A stretch of DNA of 64,000 nt from Parathalassolituus penaei (lineage in GTDB: Bacteria > Pseudomonadota > Gammaproteobacteria > Pseudomonadales > Oceanobacteraceae), in the NCBI RefSeq assembly GCF_026626885.1, contig NZ_JAPNOA010000056.1, forward strand, positions 186,001-250,000. The letters are read 5' to 3'. The translations under genes and the position numbers were made by a program. Each line of letters opens with the position of its first letter. Position 1 is the stretch's first letter. Of this stretch, positions 48,282 to 58,438 are shown piece after piece. The notes below the pieces were generated by a model. The model was not told the DNA's origin and ran no database searches. It was given only the letters and a program-made list of their open reading frames with translations.

Positions 48282-48337
48282 CACCCAATCGCTGGCAGGT
48301 GCAAGCCCTGCCATTCAAGGACCTCAAGGAGTAGTAA

Positions 48338-48697
48338 ATGGCTAATATCAATGAAACCGTTAACGCAATGATGCAACTGGATGGCGCCCTGGGGGCTGCG
48401 ATTGTTGATTACAACTCTGGCATGTTGCTGGGCAGTGTCGGTGGTGGTGTGGATCTGGAGCTGGCTGCAGCCGGTAACAGTGAGGTGGTAAAAGCCAAGC
48501 TGAAAACCATGCGTAGCCTCGGCCTGCACAGCCAGATCGAAGACATCCTGATCACCCTGAGTGACCAGTTGCACATCATCCGTCCATCCCAGGCTAACGA
48601 AGGTCTGTTCCTGTACCTGGTACTGTCCAAAGCCGGTAACCTGGCACTGGCTCGTCGTAAGGTGATGGACGTTGAGAAAGATCTGAGCACCATCTGA
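48338..48697 (+). CDS. Roadblock/LC7 domain protein 2
   Basis: 119 residues with a strong AAGGAG 7 bp before the ATG. LDGALGAAIVDYNSGMLLGSVGGG is the family's first strand-turn-strand, followed by LHIIRPSQANEGLFLYLVLSK. It is distinct in sequence from the preceding roadblock protein, so the two may form a heterodimer or serve different states. A terminator at 48760 closes the operon. Confidence 0.85.
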   Translation: MANINETVNAMMQLDGALGAAIVDYNSGMLLGSVGGGVDLELAAAGNSEVVKAKLKTMRSLGLHSQIEDILITLSDQLHIIRPSQANEGLFLYLVLSKAGNLALARRKVMDVEKDLSTI

Positions 48698-48759
48698 TCC
48701 GTATTTATCAGCCCTTATGAAACAGGTGTAAGCATAACGCACCCATGCAAGGCCACTGA

Positions 48760-48796
48760 CCCCGGCAGCGAACCACAGCGCTGGCGGGGTTTTTTA
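48760..48796 (+). terminator. Terminator of the BLUF-GTPase-roadblock operon
   Basis: CCCCGGCAGCG at 48760-48770 pairs with CGCTGGCGGGG at 48779-48789 (one mismatch), followed by TTTTTTA. Confidence 0.88.
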
Positions 48797-48924
48797 TTTC
48801 AGGCGGCCGAATCAGCGGCGGCTGGTTAATGGTTTTTTTCATGTTTTTTTAATGTTCCATTCAGGCGATTTTCAGAGCGTTTCTCTACCTTGGGTGCTTT
48901 CTGTATCCGGGAGTTGAATCGAAT

Positions 48925-49773
48925 ATGAAACACCATTTGCTGGTATCCGCCGTTGTTCTGTCTGGTCTTGCGCCATTGGCGTTGGCGGATTCTGCCCAGG
49001 TGAGTGATGACGTTATTGCCCAACAACAGCAACAACTGATCAGTAATACCGCAGGTAAAGGCTTTGGGCCGCAGTCACCTCGTGATATCGACAGTCTGGT
49101 GGGGACCAATCCGGTTGAGTTTTCTGTCGCGCCCGATTACCGCAGCATGAATCTGTGCAATATCCACTTTCATGCCGGTGCTGAGCACAAGGGCGGAGAG
49201 TTCACGACTTATGTTGGCAACGGTGATGGCAAGGGACACGGCAGCGGTTACCGTTACAACGGCACGCTGACGGCTGAGCAGCTGCAGCCGGTTAATCGTA
49301 ATGTCTGCGGCGATGCCAAACATTCACTGAAGGCGGGTGATACCCTGGAAGTCCACTTTGTGCACTCGTCTGCCAGTGTCAAGCCGGGCCCAACCCTGGG
49401 CGCCTGTCTGTCTGAGAGCATCAGTAATCCGCAATTGCGCGTTGAAACTCAGGTAATGGTGCTGGCCAATGATGCCAAGGCGCTCGACTTTGGCGCCATG
49501 ACAGCGGTTACTCAGGTGAATGGTTATTATCAGGCCGCCAGCATTCCGTCTGACAAGGGAGCGCCAGTGGTTTACGCAGGTTCAACTACCGGCCCTTCCT
49601 ATAACGAAAAAGGCTCACCATTGCAGGTGACCTGGAGTGTGCGGCCGCAGGTGGCTGTGGTGAATATTGCGACGGTAGCCGACTGGTGTGACAACAACCC
49701 GTTTGACGAAAACCATGCACATGGTGTTCGTAATCTGGTGACCCATCCGGAGCTGTTGTCGGTTATCGAGTGA
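48925..49773 (+). CDS. Delta-class carbonic anhydrase
   Basis: 282 residues with a signal peptide ending ALAD. The zinc-site segment NLCNIHFHAGAEHKGGEF supplies His ligands in the order seen in delta-class enzymes, and cysteines flank it. It would hydrate CO2 in the periplasm or at the surface. The class is best known from diatoms but occurs in marine Gammaproteobacteria. It ends overlapping the convergent response-regulator gene by 11 bp. Confidence 0.85.
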   Translation: MKHHLLVSAVVLSGLAPLALADSAQVSDDVIAQQQQQLISNTAGKGFGPQSPRDIDSLVGTNPVEFSVAPDYRSMNLCNIHFHAGAEHKGGEFTTYVGNGDGKGHGSGYRYNGTLTAEQLQPVNRNVCGDAKHSLKAGDTLEVHFVHSSASVKPGPTLGACLSESISNPQLRVETQVMVLANDAKALDFGAMTAVTQVNGYYQAASIPSDKGAPVVYAGSTTGPSYNEKGSPLQVTWSVRPQVAVVNIATVADWCDNNPFDENHAHGVRNLVTHPELLSVIE

Positions 49774-50464
49774 GGTCGGAGGCTGCTTCGTTGACCAGCA
49801 GGCGGTAACCATTGCCACGCAGGGTTTCGATGCTCAGGCGCTGGCTGCTGCTGATGCGCTGACGCAAACGGCTGATATAGACGTCGACGATATTGGTTTG
49901 TGGGTCGCGAACGCTTTGCCATACCCGGCTGAGAATGCGTTCGCGGCTTAGCACCTTGCCGAGATTGCTGGCCAGGTATTGCAGCAGATCAAACTCGATG
50001 CGGGTCAATGCCAGTTCACAGGACTGGATATAGGCCAATCGTTCATCAAGGTCGAGACTCAGATCTTCGACGGTCAGCAGCCGTCGTTGTGTGGCTGCTG
50101 GTGTGTCCTGACGCCGCGCCAACGCCTCTATGCGTGCCAGCAGTTCATCAAAATCAAAGGGTTTGCACAGGTAGTCGTCTGCCCCTTCCCGCAAGCCGCT
50201 GACGCGCTCGGCCACGTCATCCAGCGCTGTCAGCAACAGCACTCGAGGTGGGTTGGCCAGTCTGCGAATATGGGGCAGCAGGCTAATGCTGTCGTCGTCG
50301 CCAAACATGCGGTCGAGCACCACTACCTGAGGTTGGGTGCGTTCAATACTCGGCAGCAATTGAATCAGGCTGGATTCTGCAATCACCTCCATACCCTCTG
50401 CCAGCAAACCACGTTGCAGAAAGTTGAGCAGCGGGGCTTCATCATCAGCAATCAGAATTTTCAT
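49763..50464 (-). CDS. OmpR-family response regulator
   Basis: 233 residues. Receiver domain begins KILIADDEAPLLNFL with the phospho-acceptor Asp in VVVLDRMFGDDDS and a Lys in DDYLCKPFDFDEL; the winged helix ends in SIETLRGNGYRLLVNE. Translationally coupled to the upstream sensor kinase (ATGA overlap). Targets unknown. Confidence 0.94.
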   Translation of the reverse strand: MKILIADDEAPLLNFLQRGLLAEGMEVIAESSLIQLLPSIERTQPQVVVLDRMFGDDDSISLLPHIRRLANPPRVLLLTALDDVAERVSGLREGADDYLCKPFDFDELLARIEALARRQDTPAATQRRLLTVEDLSLDLDERLAYIQSCELALTRIEFDLLQYLASNLGKVLSRERILSRVWQSVRDPQTNIVDVYISRLRQRISSSQRLSIETLRGNGYRLLVNEAASDLTR

Positions 50465-52020
50465 GACAGCAATGTCTCCGGCAGGACCAGTGTGAAGGTT
50501 GAGCCCTGACCCGGTGCGGATGTCACCCGAATATCCCCCTGATGGGCAATGGCAATGACCCGGGCGATGGCAAGCCCCAGACCGGTTCCTTCGGTTTTGG
50601 GTTTGAAGCGCACAAAACGCTCAAAAATATGCGGTAGATCCTGTGTGGATATGCCTTCACCCTGATCGATCACCTGAATCATGAAACGGCCATCGGCCTT
50701 GCCCAGTTGTAGCGTGACCGGGGTTTGGGTCGGCGAGTAGCGGGTGGCATTGTCCATCAGGATGGCAATGACCTGTTGTAGCCGTTGTTCATCAGCCTGT
50801 AGCAGAGTGCTGCCGAGATTGGGGGCAATCACACAGTCAATATGGCGCGCCGGATGCAGGCGCTGCCAGTCGCGGGCCTGTTGCTGCAGTAACGTCACCA
50901 GATCAACGCTGGAGCAGTTGAGTTTCAGTTGGCTCATTTCTGCACGCGCCAGTAACAGCAGATCATCGACCAGACGGCTGAGGTTAACCGACTGATCCAG
51001 AATCACCTGCAGGGTCTGGCGGTAGGTTTGTTCGTCCAGCTGTGGTTGGCGCAGGGTGACCTGGGCTTCGCCGCGAATAATGGTGAGAGGTGTGCGCAAC
51101 TCGTGGGATACGTCTGCCATAAACTGTTTGCGGCGGGCATCCTGCAAGGTCAGCTGATGATTGGCTTCGGTCAGCTCGCGGGTTCGCTGCTCCACCTCAA
51201 ACTGCAATTGCTGGTGTTGCTGTTCTTGCTGCAGCTCATGTTCCGCCAGACGCGCCGCCAGTTGGTTCAGAGACTGCACCAACGAGTGAAATTCACTGTC
51301 GAGGTTTTCCGGCAGGCGAAAATGATAGTCGCCGGATGCAATCACCTGAGTACCTGTCTGGATTACGGTTAACGGTTGGTAGAGCTGGTTGAACAGCCAG
51401 ACACAGCCGAACACAATAAAGGGGCCGGCGAGGGTGGCCAACAAAATGGTGAACCACATCAGCGCGGTATTGAGTGTATCGATACGGGCATTGGTGGCTG
51501 CCACCATCCGGCTCTGGCGGGTGACTGCAGCATTAATGGCTTCGCGGAACTGATTGTCGATGGTGACTTCCAGCAAGCGTTGCAGACGTTCTTGCTGGCG
51601 CAGCGGTGTGGCATCGTTCAGGTCGATAATGGCCCGGAACTCCACAATGATTTCGGTGAGCAGTTTTTCCAACTCGTCGGTATCTTCCACGCTGCCCTGA
51701 GTCAGGTCTGGGCCCAATGCCTCCCGTTGACGTAATTCGAGTTCACGGATGACCCGCAACGACTGGTCAATCAGCTCCTGTTTTTTGCGCACCAGTGCCT
51801 GGTTGGCGTTGCGTCCAAAGATCAGTTCATCAGTCAGCTGTTTGAACAGCCGATAGGAAATGCTCGACAGTTGCTGGTGTTCGGTTAAAAGGCTTTGCGC
51901 AATCATGCTTTGCTGCAGATTGGCACGGGTGATATGGGCTGATAGGGCAACCCCCGCAAGCGCAACAAGCAGCACTGCGCCGGACAGGAGTCCGAATAAA
52001 AACAGCTTCTTTTTATACAT
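50461..52020 (-). CDS. Sensor histidine kinase
   Basis: 519 residues from the ATG at 52020, preceded by GGGA. TM1 is near residues 5-27, TM2 near 185-210, with a long four-helix-like periplasmic domain between them (no PAS or Cache signature). HAMP follows, then the phospho-acceptor in FMADVSHELRTPL, the N-box ILMDNATRYSP and G-box GTGLGLAIA. Pairs with the OmpR-type regulator. Confidence 0.94.
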   Translation of the reverse strand: MYKKKLFLFGLLSGAVLLVALAGVALSAHITRANLQQSMIAQSLLTEHQQLSSISYRLFKQLTDELIFGRNANQALVRKKQELIDQSLRVIRELELRQREALGPDLTQGSVEDTDELEKLLTEIIVEFRAIIDLNDATPLRQQERLQRLLEVTIDNQFREAINAAVTRQSRMVAATNARIDTLNTALMWFTILLATLAGPFIVFGCVWLFNQLYQPLTVIQTGTQVIASGDYHFRLPENLDSEFHSLVQSLNQLAARLAEHELQQEQQHQQLQFEVEQRTRELTEANHQLTLQDARRKQFMADVSHELRTPLTIIRGEAQVTLRQPQLDEQTYRQTLQVILDQSVNLSRLVDDLLLLARAEMSQLKLNCSSVDLVTLLQQQARDWQRLHPARHIDCVIAPNLGSTLLQADEQRLQQVIAILMDNATRYSPTQTPVTLQLGKADGRFMIQVIDQGEGISTQDLPHIFERFVRFKPKTEGTGLGLAIARVIAIAHQGDIRVTSAPGQGSTFTLVLPETLLS

Positions 52021-52298
52021 AACGATCCCGCTTGGCGGATTGTCTGGTAGTCCGATGAGAATTATTTTCAAATTACCGTTATTCTACTGGTGTAACCGTT
52101 GATCCCAAAATCGGTGTGGTTAACACGCCAGCTACCAAAAGGATCAGACGCGATATACACAGGAGCGCGGGCTGGCCGTATTTGCCCGGTACGGGTCAAG
52201 AATCCTGTGGATCAGTGCATTTTTCCGCTGGTATTTCCGACGTGTTTTGTCGTCTACTGCGGACGTTCGTTCATGCTTTACGACACAAGGATGTAGTC

Positions 52299-52727
52299 AT
52301 GGCTGTTTCGTGGTTTATGCGCTTTTCAACCGTTCTGTGCTGGCTGGTGATTTTGTGCCTGGGGATGGCTTGGTGGTTTCGTTACAGCCTGGTTGAGCTG
52401 GATAACACAGTAGTGCAAGAGCTCGCATCTCCTGATGGTTCCCTGGTGATTCAGGAGTTCCGTTCCAATCGTGATGGTTTTGATCACGCCCCTTACGGCC
52501 AGATGCTGGTGCTCAGTCGCAAGCCGACCCGCAATCCGGAAGATGGTTATGTGTTTTTCGCCGGTTATTGCCAGAAGCTCAGTTACGCCTGGGAGGGTAT
52601 GACCCGTGTTAACGTCCAGTGTCTGGGTGATGATACCGAGCCACGGACGCTTTCAACCCAGATGTACGGTATCGAAGTGCAGTATCGTGCAGGTGTTGTC
52701 CGCAACGCCAAACATCAGCCCGGCTAA
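52299..52727 (+). CDS. Hypothetical single-span membrane protein
   Basis: 142 residues from the ATG at 52299, with AAGGA 7 bp upstream. One hydrophobic segment (FSTVLCWLVILCLGMAWWF) near the N-terminus, then a periplasmic part with two Cys (GYCQKL, VQCLGD). No family recognised. It is separated from the HD gene by 72 bp. Confidence 0.6.
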   Translation: MAVSWFMRFSTVLCWLVILCLGMAWWFRYSLVELDNTVVQELASPDGSLVIQEFRSNRDGFDHAPYGQMLVLSRKPTRNPEDGYVFFAGYCQKLSYAWEGMTRVNVQCLGDDTEPRTLSTQMYGIEVQYRAGVVRNAKHQPG

Positions 52728-52799
52728 TGCGCGGGGAGTGTTAACCGGAAACGGATATACTGGGTTCTGACCTTGATAGCCAGAACGCAGGATCTGCTC

Positions 52800-53384
52800 A
52801 TGACCACCGATATTCATACCATCACCCGCCATTTCCTTGAACTGGATGCCCTCAAGCAGGTGCAGCGCAAAAGTTATATCCACGGCGCCAGCCGCCTCGA
52901 AAACTCCGCCGAACATTCCTGGCATCTGGCCATGGCCTGCTGGTCAATCGCCCGCAGTTTTGACCTCAAGGTGGATGAAGGCAAGCTGATCAAGCTGGCA
53001 CTGGTGCATGATCTGGGTGAAATCGACGCCGGTGATACCTTTCTGTATTCCGAGCACCGCAGTGATGCTCATAAGGCTGAGCGTGAATGTATCCAGCGTC
53101 TTGCTGGTCATGCCGGTAACGGCATTCGGGATCTGGCCGACATCTGGGAAGAGCAGGAAACCGGCAGCAGCCCGGAAACCCGGCTGTTAAAAGTGGTCGA
53201 TCGTTTGTTGCCCTTTATGCTGAACGTCGCCAGTGAAGGCCGCAGCTGGCAGGAAATGGGCGTCAAACGTCATCAGATCGAAAAAGCCCATGCCTTTATT
53301 GAAGGCGAGTTTCCTGAGGTGCATGCCTGGATCAGTGAGCAGATTCGTATGGCGGTAGCAAAAGGCTGGCTGGCGGAAGCCTGA
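52800..53384 (+). CDS. HD-domain phosphohydrolase (YfbR/HDDC2-like)
   Basis: 194 residues. His/Asp ligands are in ENSAEHSWHLA and LALVHDLGEIDAGD, with a further Asp in KVVDRLLPF. Matches the HD hydrolase group with 5'-nucleotidase or deoxynucleotidase activity. Likely cytoplasmic nucleotide metabolism. Followed by a strong terminator. Confidence 0.88.
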   Translation: MTTDIHTITRHFLELDALKQVQRKSYIHGASRLENSAEHSWHLAMACWSIARSFDLKVDEGKLIKLALVHDLGEIDAGDTFLYSEHRSDAHKAERECIQRLAGHAGNGIRDLADIWEEQETGSSPETRLLKVVDRLLPFMLNVASEGRSWQEMGVKRHQIEKAHAFIEGEFPEVHAWISEQIRMAVAKGWLAEA

Positions 53385-53458
53385 ACAGCTTCTATTCGTG
53401 ATACCAAACGGCAAACATCTGCTCCGTAAGGTAAGAGCCTGTACCGTCAGGTAAAAAC

Positions 53459-53490
53459 AAAAAGGGCATCTGTTTGCAGATGCCCTTTTT
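53459..53490. terminator. Bidirectional terminator between the HD gene and valS
   Basis: Perfect 14-bp stem AAAAAGGGCATCTG / CAGATGCCCTTTTT with a TTTG loop; T-tracts in both directions let it serve both convergent genes. Confidence 0.92.
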
Positions 53491-53564
53491 ATTTGGGTTG
53501 TGCGAATCGGCTATCGCGCAGGAGCGTGGAAGTCAGAACGTCGTTCAACGTCTGACTCCAGACC

Positions 53565-56519
53565 TTACAGCGCTTTGATGGCTTCGATCTGTTCGCGGAT
53601 CTTGCCCTGGTCGCGTTCAAAGCCGCCCAGTTTCTCTTTCTCTTTTTCGATTACCGCTGCCGGAGCTTTGGCAACAAAGCCTTCGTTACCCAGCTTGTTG
53701 GCAATACGCTGGATTTCGCCGTCGAGCTTTTCCAGTTCCTTGGTCAGACGAGCGATTTCCTCGTCCTTGTTGATCAGGTCGGCCAGAGGCACCAGAACTT
53801 CCATCTGACCTACCAGCTGGGTGCTGGCCATCGGCAGGGTATCGCCGTGGTTGAACCACTTGAGGTTGCCCAGTTTGGCCAGTTTCTTCAGCAGCGCCTG
53901 ATTTTCATCGGCACGACGGAAGTCTTCGTCGTCACCGTCTTTCAGGATTACATCCAGTTCTTTGCCAGGGCCGATGTTTTTCTCGGCGCGGATGTTACGA
54001 ACGGCGGTGATTACCGCTTGCAACCAGGCGATGTCGGCTTCGGCTTTGGTATCGATAAACGCAGGCTGAGGTTCTGGATACTTGGCCAGCATGATGGTAT
54101 CACCGGACTTGCCAGCCAGTTCTTTCACCTGTTGCCATACAGACTCGGTGATGAACGGGATGATCGGGTGCGCCAGACGCAGGGTTGCTTCGAGAACACG
54201 AACCAGGGTGCCGAGGGTGCCGCGTTTGATTTCCAGCGGGGCGTTGGCGTCCCACAGTACAGGCTTGGACAGCTCCAGATACCAGTCGCAGTATTCGTTC
54301 CAGATGAACTCGTACAGTGCCTGAGCTGCCATGTCGAAGCGGTACTGGTCGAGGTGACGACGTACTTCGGCTTCAGCGTGTTGCAGGCGGCTGATGATCC
54401 AGCGGTCGGCCAGAGACAGCACGGCCGGTTCGCCGTTGGCACCACAAGCGGCCTTCATGGCATCGGTGATGACGATGTTGGTGCCTTCAGCGGCCGCTTT
54501 TTCAACGGCTTCTTCACCGGCAACCGACAGCATGACGTAGCGGGAGGCGTTCCACAGCTTGTTACAGAAGTTGCGGTAACCTTCCAGACGCTTCATGTCC
54601 CAGTTGATGTCACGGCCGGTAGAGGCCATGGCTGCCAGTGTGAAACGCAGGGCGTCGGTGCCGTGTGGGGTGATACCTTCCGGGAATTCCTTCTGGGTAC
54701 GCTTGCCAATCTTTTCAGCCAGTTGTGGCTGCATCATGTTGCCGGTACGTTTTTCCAGCAGGTCTTCCAGAGAAATACCGTCGATCATGTCCAGCGGGTC
54801 GAGGACGTTGCCCTTGGACTTGGACATTTTCTGGCCCACTTCGTCACGGATCAGACCGGTTACGTACACGGTCTTGAACGGTACTTGTGGTTTGCCATCG
54901 GCGTCTTTGCAGAAGTGCATGGTCATCATGATCATGCGGGCAACCCAGAAGAAAATGATGTCGAAGCCGGTAACCAGTACGTCGGTCGGGTGGAAGTCGG
55001 CCATACGTTTGGCAACTTCCGGGTCATCCAGATTTGGCCAGCCGAGGGTGCCGAAGGTCCAGAGTGCAGACGAGAACCAGGTGTCCAGTACGTCGTTGTC
55101 CTGGTTCAGGGCAACGTCGGCACCAATGTTGTTCTGGGCGCGTACTTCTTCTTCATTGTGGCCAACGTAGACGTTGCCTTGTTCGTCGTACCAGGCCGGG
55201 ATACGGTGACCCCACCACAGCTGACGGGAAATACACCAGTCCTGAATGTCACGCATCCAGCTGAAGTACATGTTCTCGTAGGATTTCGGCACGAACTGGA
55301 TGTCGCCGTTTTCGACCGCTTCGATGGCTGGTTTGGCCAGGGTCTTGGCGTCGACGTACCATTGGTCGGTCAGCATTGGTTCAATCACCACGCCACCACG
55401 GTCGCCGTATGGAACGGTCAGGTCGTGATCCTTGATGCCATCGAGCAGGCCAGCGGCGTCGAAGTCGGCAACAATGGCTTTACGGGCAGCAAAACGCTCC
55501 ATGCCACGGTATTTTTCCGGGATGCTGGCGTCGATGCTGGTATTCAGGGTGCCATCGCTGTTGAACACTTCAGCTTGCTGACGGATGTCGGCGTTGAAGG
55601 TCATGATGTTGATCATCGGCAGGTTGCAACGCTTGCCGACAGCATAGTCGTTGAAATCGTGAGCCGGGGTGATCTTCACGCAGCCGGTGCCTTTGGTCAT
55701 GTCGGCGTAGTCGTCAGCCACAATCGGGATACGACGGCCAACCAGTGGCAGGATAACGTCCTTGCCAACCAGCGCCTGGTAACGTGGGTCGTTCGGGTTA
55801 ACGGCAACACCGGTGTCACCCAGTACGGTTTCCGGACGGGTAGTGGCAACAACGATGTAGTCTTTAACGTTGCCTTCGCTGTCGGTGTAGGTCTGACCGT
55901 CGGCCAGCGGGTAACGCAGGTGCCACATGTTGCCTTTGCTTTCCTTGTTTTCTACTTCAAGGTCAGAAATGGCGGTGTGCAGTTTCGGGTCCCAGTTCAC
56001 CAGGCGTTTGCCACGGTAAATCAGGCCGTCCTTGTACAGACGAATAAAGACTTCCTGAACGGCGGCGTAGAAGCCGTCGTCCATGGTGAAACGTTCGGTT
56101 TCCCAGTCAACGGAGTTACCCAGACGACGCATCTGGCTGGTGATGGTGCCACCTGAATGGGCTTTCCACTCCCAGACTTTTTCGAGGAATTTTTCACGGC
56201 CGAGTTCGTGACGGTCTGGCTGGCCTTCGGCGGCCAGTTTGCGTTCTACCACCATCTGGGTGGCGATACCGGCGTGGTCAGTACCCACCTGCCACAGGGC
56301 TTTTTTGCCCAGCATACGGTTGTAACGGGTCAGGGCATCTTGCAGGGTGTGCTGGAAGGCGTGACCCATGTGCAGGGAACCGGTGACGTTCGGCGGCGGG
56401 ATCATGATGGAGTAGCCTTCGCCTGTCAGTCCGTCCTGATACGGCTTGAACCAGCCGTTCTGTTCCCACTGCTGGTACCAGGTCTGTTCAATGGCTTGGG
56501 GCTTGTAGGTCTTGTCCAT
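53565..56519 (-). CDS. valS: Valyl-tRNA synthetase
   Basis: 984 residues, usual length for the class I enzyme. HIGH motif as [21 protein letters not shown] as [13 protein letters not shown], a CP1 editing insertion ([15 protein letters not shown]), and the C-terminal coiled coil ([25 protein letters not shown]). Charges tRNA-Val and edits mischarged Thr. Confidence 0.98.
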   Translation of the reverse strand: MDKTYKPQAIEQTWYQQWEQNGWFKPYQDGLTGEGYSIMIPPPNVTGSLHMGHAFQHTLQDALTRYNRMLGKKALWQVGTDHAGIATQMVVERKLAAEGQPDRHELGREKFLEKVWEWKAHSGGTITSQMRRLGNSVDWETERFTMDDGFYAAVQEVFIRLYKDGLIYRGKRLVNWDPKLHTAISDLEVENKESKGNMWHLRYPLADGQTYTDSEGNVKDYIVVATTRPETVLGDTGVAVNPNDPRYQALVGKDVILPLVGRRIPIVADDYADMTKGTGCVKITPAHDFNDYAVGKRCNLPMINIMTFNADIRQQAEVFNSDGTLNTSIDASIPEKYRGMERFAARKAIVADFDAAGLLDGIKDHDLTVPYGDRGGVVIEPMLTDQWYVDAKTLAKPAIEAVENGDIQFVPKSYENMYFSWMRDIQDWCISRQLWWGHRIPAWYDEQGNVYVGHNEEEVRAQNNIGADVALNQDNDVLDTWFSSALWTFGTLGWPNLDDPEVAKRMADFHPTDVLVTGFDIIFFWVARMIMMTMHFCKDADGKPQVPFKTVYVTGLIRDEVGQKMSKSKGNVLDPLDMIDGISLEDLLEKRTGNMMQPQLAEKIGKRTQKEFPEGITPHGTDALRFTLAAMASTGRDINWDMKRLEGYRNFCNKLWNASRYVMLSVAGEEAVEKAAAEGTNIVITDAMKAACGANGEPAVLSLADRWIISRLQHAEAEVRRHLDQYRFDMAAQALYEFIWNEYCDWYLELSKPVLWDANAPLEIKRGTLGTLVRVLEATLRLAHPIIPFITESVWQQVKELAGKSGDTIMLAKYPEPQPAFIDTKAEADIAWLQAVITAVRNIRAEKNIGPGKELDVILKDGDDEDFRRADENQALLKKLAKLGNLKWFNHGDTLPMASTQLVGQMEVLVPLADLINKDEEIARLTKELEKLDGEIQRIANKLGNEGFVAKAPAAVIEKEKEKLGGFERDQGKIREQIEAIKAL

Positions 56520-56783
56520 GGCGGCTTGATCACTCGTTTTCGTCTGGGCGGAACGCTATTCGCTTGCTGGGCAAGTCGAATTGGCGCTGGTTTGTCGGCT
56601 CGACAATCCGCTGAAAATTAAGAAGTAAAAAAATGGCGGCCAGTATACCGGATGCACGAGCAGGATGCAGCGTTTGCAACGGCGCTCGACCTGCTGCTTC
56701 GGTACTGTCCGGATGCGGCTTGGTTCAGAGTAGACCGGTGTGGGAGGGCGGCGGTTGCCAATAAGCGATTGTGGCCAATAAAA

Positions 56784-56804
56784 AAGGCCGGATTAACCGG
56801 CCTT
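56784..56804 (-). terminator. Terminator of the holC-proximal operon
   Basis: Read on the minus strand: AAGGCCGG / CCGGCCTT with TTAAT loop then TTTTTTATT. It lies 33 bp downstream of the hypothetical 343-residue gene, in the 317-bp gap before valS, which also must hold the valS promoter. Confidence 0.85.
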
Positions 56805-56836
56805 CTGTTTTTGATCTGGTGGTGTTGTCGAGTTGC

Positions 56837-57868
56837 TCAGCTGGTTGGTGTTTCCGGCTTCTTGATCAGCATGGTGCGCAGTTTTTCGCGTAGACGCGCC
56901 TGAATAATCGGGGTCATCTCGTCGACGATGGCGTTGATCAGGTGAGTTTTGTCTTCGCTGCTGAGCCGATGCATGGCTTCCGATTCGCGTGCTTGCTGTT
57001 TCTCCATTACCCGTTGCATGGTGCGATGAGCTTCTTCGGCACTGTGCTGGGCGGCCAGGCGTTCCTGGGTCAGACGGTCGATCACCTCCTGCGGCAGAAA
57101 CGGGTTGCTGGACCGCGCGGGTTTGGCTGGTTCAGCAGCTGTCTGCTTGGCGGTGACTGTTGGTGCCGCCTGTGTTGCAGGCGCTGCTGGTTCAGTCATC
57201 AGCGGAGGAACCGGCGCGGCTGGTTTTACGGTGTTATACGCCTGGGCACTGACCGGAGTTGGTGCGGCTGCAGCCGGTCTGACCGGAGTGGTAACGCGGT
57301 TGGTTACCACTGGAACATCAGCGGTTGAAATCATGCCAGGAGCAGCCGGTTTGGTTGCGGTTGCTGCTGAGTGCGGCGGTGTCGTTGCTATGGCTGTTAC
57401 TACTGGAATGTCATCTGGTAGTGCTTCAGCCAATGTTGGTACCGCTCGCAGGATACGCTCGCTATGGCGGTCCAGAATGGCTTCTTCCAGAGCGCTGGTG
57501 AAGTCGTCTTCGTTGCTTTCACCTTCGAGGGCGCGGTTCGCTGCCTTGCGCATGACTTCCTGATGCAGGGCTTCAAGAATGTCACCCGGGTTGGCAGGAG
57601 TGGCTGGCGTTACCTGTGATGCCGGGCTTACGGGGGCGCTACGACGCAAGGGCGCAATCGGGGCCTGTTGCTTCAAAGGTGGAACGGCACGCAGGATTGG
57701 CGGTTCATCGCGGCTGAACATGTCGCTCAGTACTGGAACATCGTCAACGGTATTCAGTTGGGTCAGGGCATGTTGCAGATCAATCTGCTCGCCAGCGGCG
57801 TCGTCGAGTACCTGTTGCAGGGTTGCAAGTTCGTCGACCAGATTGCGTGTGTCTTTTTCTGTGCTCAT
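56837..57868 (-). CDS. Hypothetical Ala/Pro-rich protein downstream of holC
   Basis: 343 residues. Starts MSTEKDTRNLVDELATLQQVLDD (coiled-coil-like), then a long low-complexity Pro/Ala/Val/Thr-rich middle, ending in a helical conserved-looking region (VIDRLTQERLAAQHSAEEAH...; LSSEDKTHLINAIVDEMTPIIQARLREKL). The end helices resemble DUF2497/PopZ-like C-terminal scaffolding helices, but this is weak. The start overlaps the holC stop by 4 bp, so co-transcription with the clamp-loader gene is likely; perhaps a replication- or pole-linked adaptor. Confidence 0.7.
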   Translation of the reverse strand: MSTEKDTRNLVDELATLQQVLDDAAGEQIDLQHALTQLNTVDDVPVLSDMFSRDEPPILRAVPPLKQQAPIAPLRRSAPVSPASQVTPATPANPGDILEALHQEVMRKAANRALEGESNEDDFTSALEEAILDRHSERILRAVPTLAEALPDDIPVVTAIATTPPHSAATATKPAAPGMISTADVPVVTNRVTTPVRPAAAAPTPVSAQAYNTVKPAAPVPPLMTEPAAPATQAAPTVTAKQTAAEPAKPARSSNPFLPQEVIDRLTQERLAAQHSAEEAHRTMQRVMEKQQARESEAMHRLSSEDKTHLINAIVDEMTPIIQARLREKLRTMLIKKPETPTS

Positions 57869-58320
57869 GCTCGTAATCTCATATCCTGATGAGTCACCGG
57901 GTAACCCCGGTCTTTCAGGAAGCGATAGTGCTGACGTGTACTTTCCAGTACGCGGTCTTCCTGAATCACAATTTCCACCAGCCGTTCGAAACGGCTGAAA
58001 AATGCCGGTAATCTGTCACTGAGGTTTATCATGACCTCAGGTTGGGCTACTGGTCCACGCTCGTGGGTATTGTTTTGCCAACCAATTAATACCGGACAGT
58101 TGTCAGGCTTGTTGCTACTGTCTATCAAGGCGTGAGGCACAAATGCGTGTGGTCGCCATGTCCACAACAGCTCGTCAAGTAACCTGGCTTGTTCCGCGTC
58201 GTTAGTATGAATATAGGCCGTTTTACCCTGTGACAGGACTTTTTCTGTCAGGCGGCATAAAAACAGGCTCTGATCGTGAGCTGTTGATGCGGCTAGTACG
58301 TAAAACAGCACATCAGTCAT
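57865..58320 (-). CDS. holC: DNA polymerase III chi subunit
   Basis: 151 residues from the ATG at 58320. MTDVLFYVLAAST, LCRLTEKVLSQGKTAYIHTND, LDELLWTWRPHAFVPHAL and PVLIGW define HolC. It links the clamp loader (with HolD) to SSB. holC beside valS is common in Gammaproteobacteria, but usually in the pepA-holC-valS order without the extra gene seen here. Confidence 0.95.
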   Translation of the reverse strand: MTDVLFYVLAASTAHDQSLFLCRLTEKVLSQGKTAYIHTNDAEQARLLDELLWTWRPHAFVPHALIDSSNKPDNCPVLIGWQNNTHERGPVAQPEVMINLSDRLPAFFSRFERLVEIVIQEDRVLESTRQHYRFLKDRGYPVTHQDMRLRA

Positions 58321-58438
58321 AAGTATGAGGTAAGCGCAAAAGCTGCTGATTGTCGGTTGTCTGGAAATCCTACTCGCCCGTCTCCGGCCTTTCAAACCCT
58401 TAATCGGGACGGGTACGGAGACTGGCAAGCCGTGACAC

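Noticed and set aside
53847-56156. 769-codon open frame opposite valS
   Set aside because: Shadow of valS codon bias on the other strand; no start signal or family pattern.
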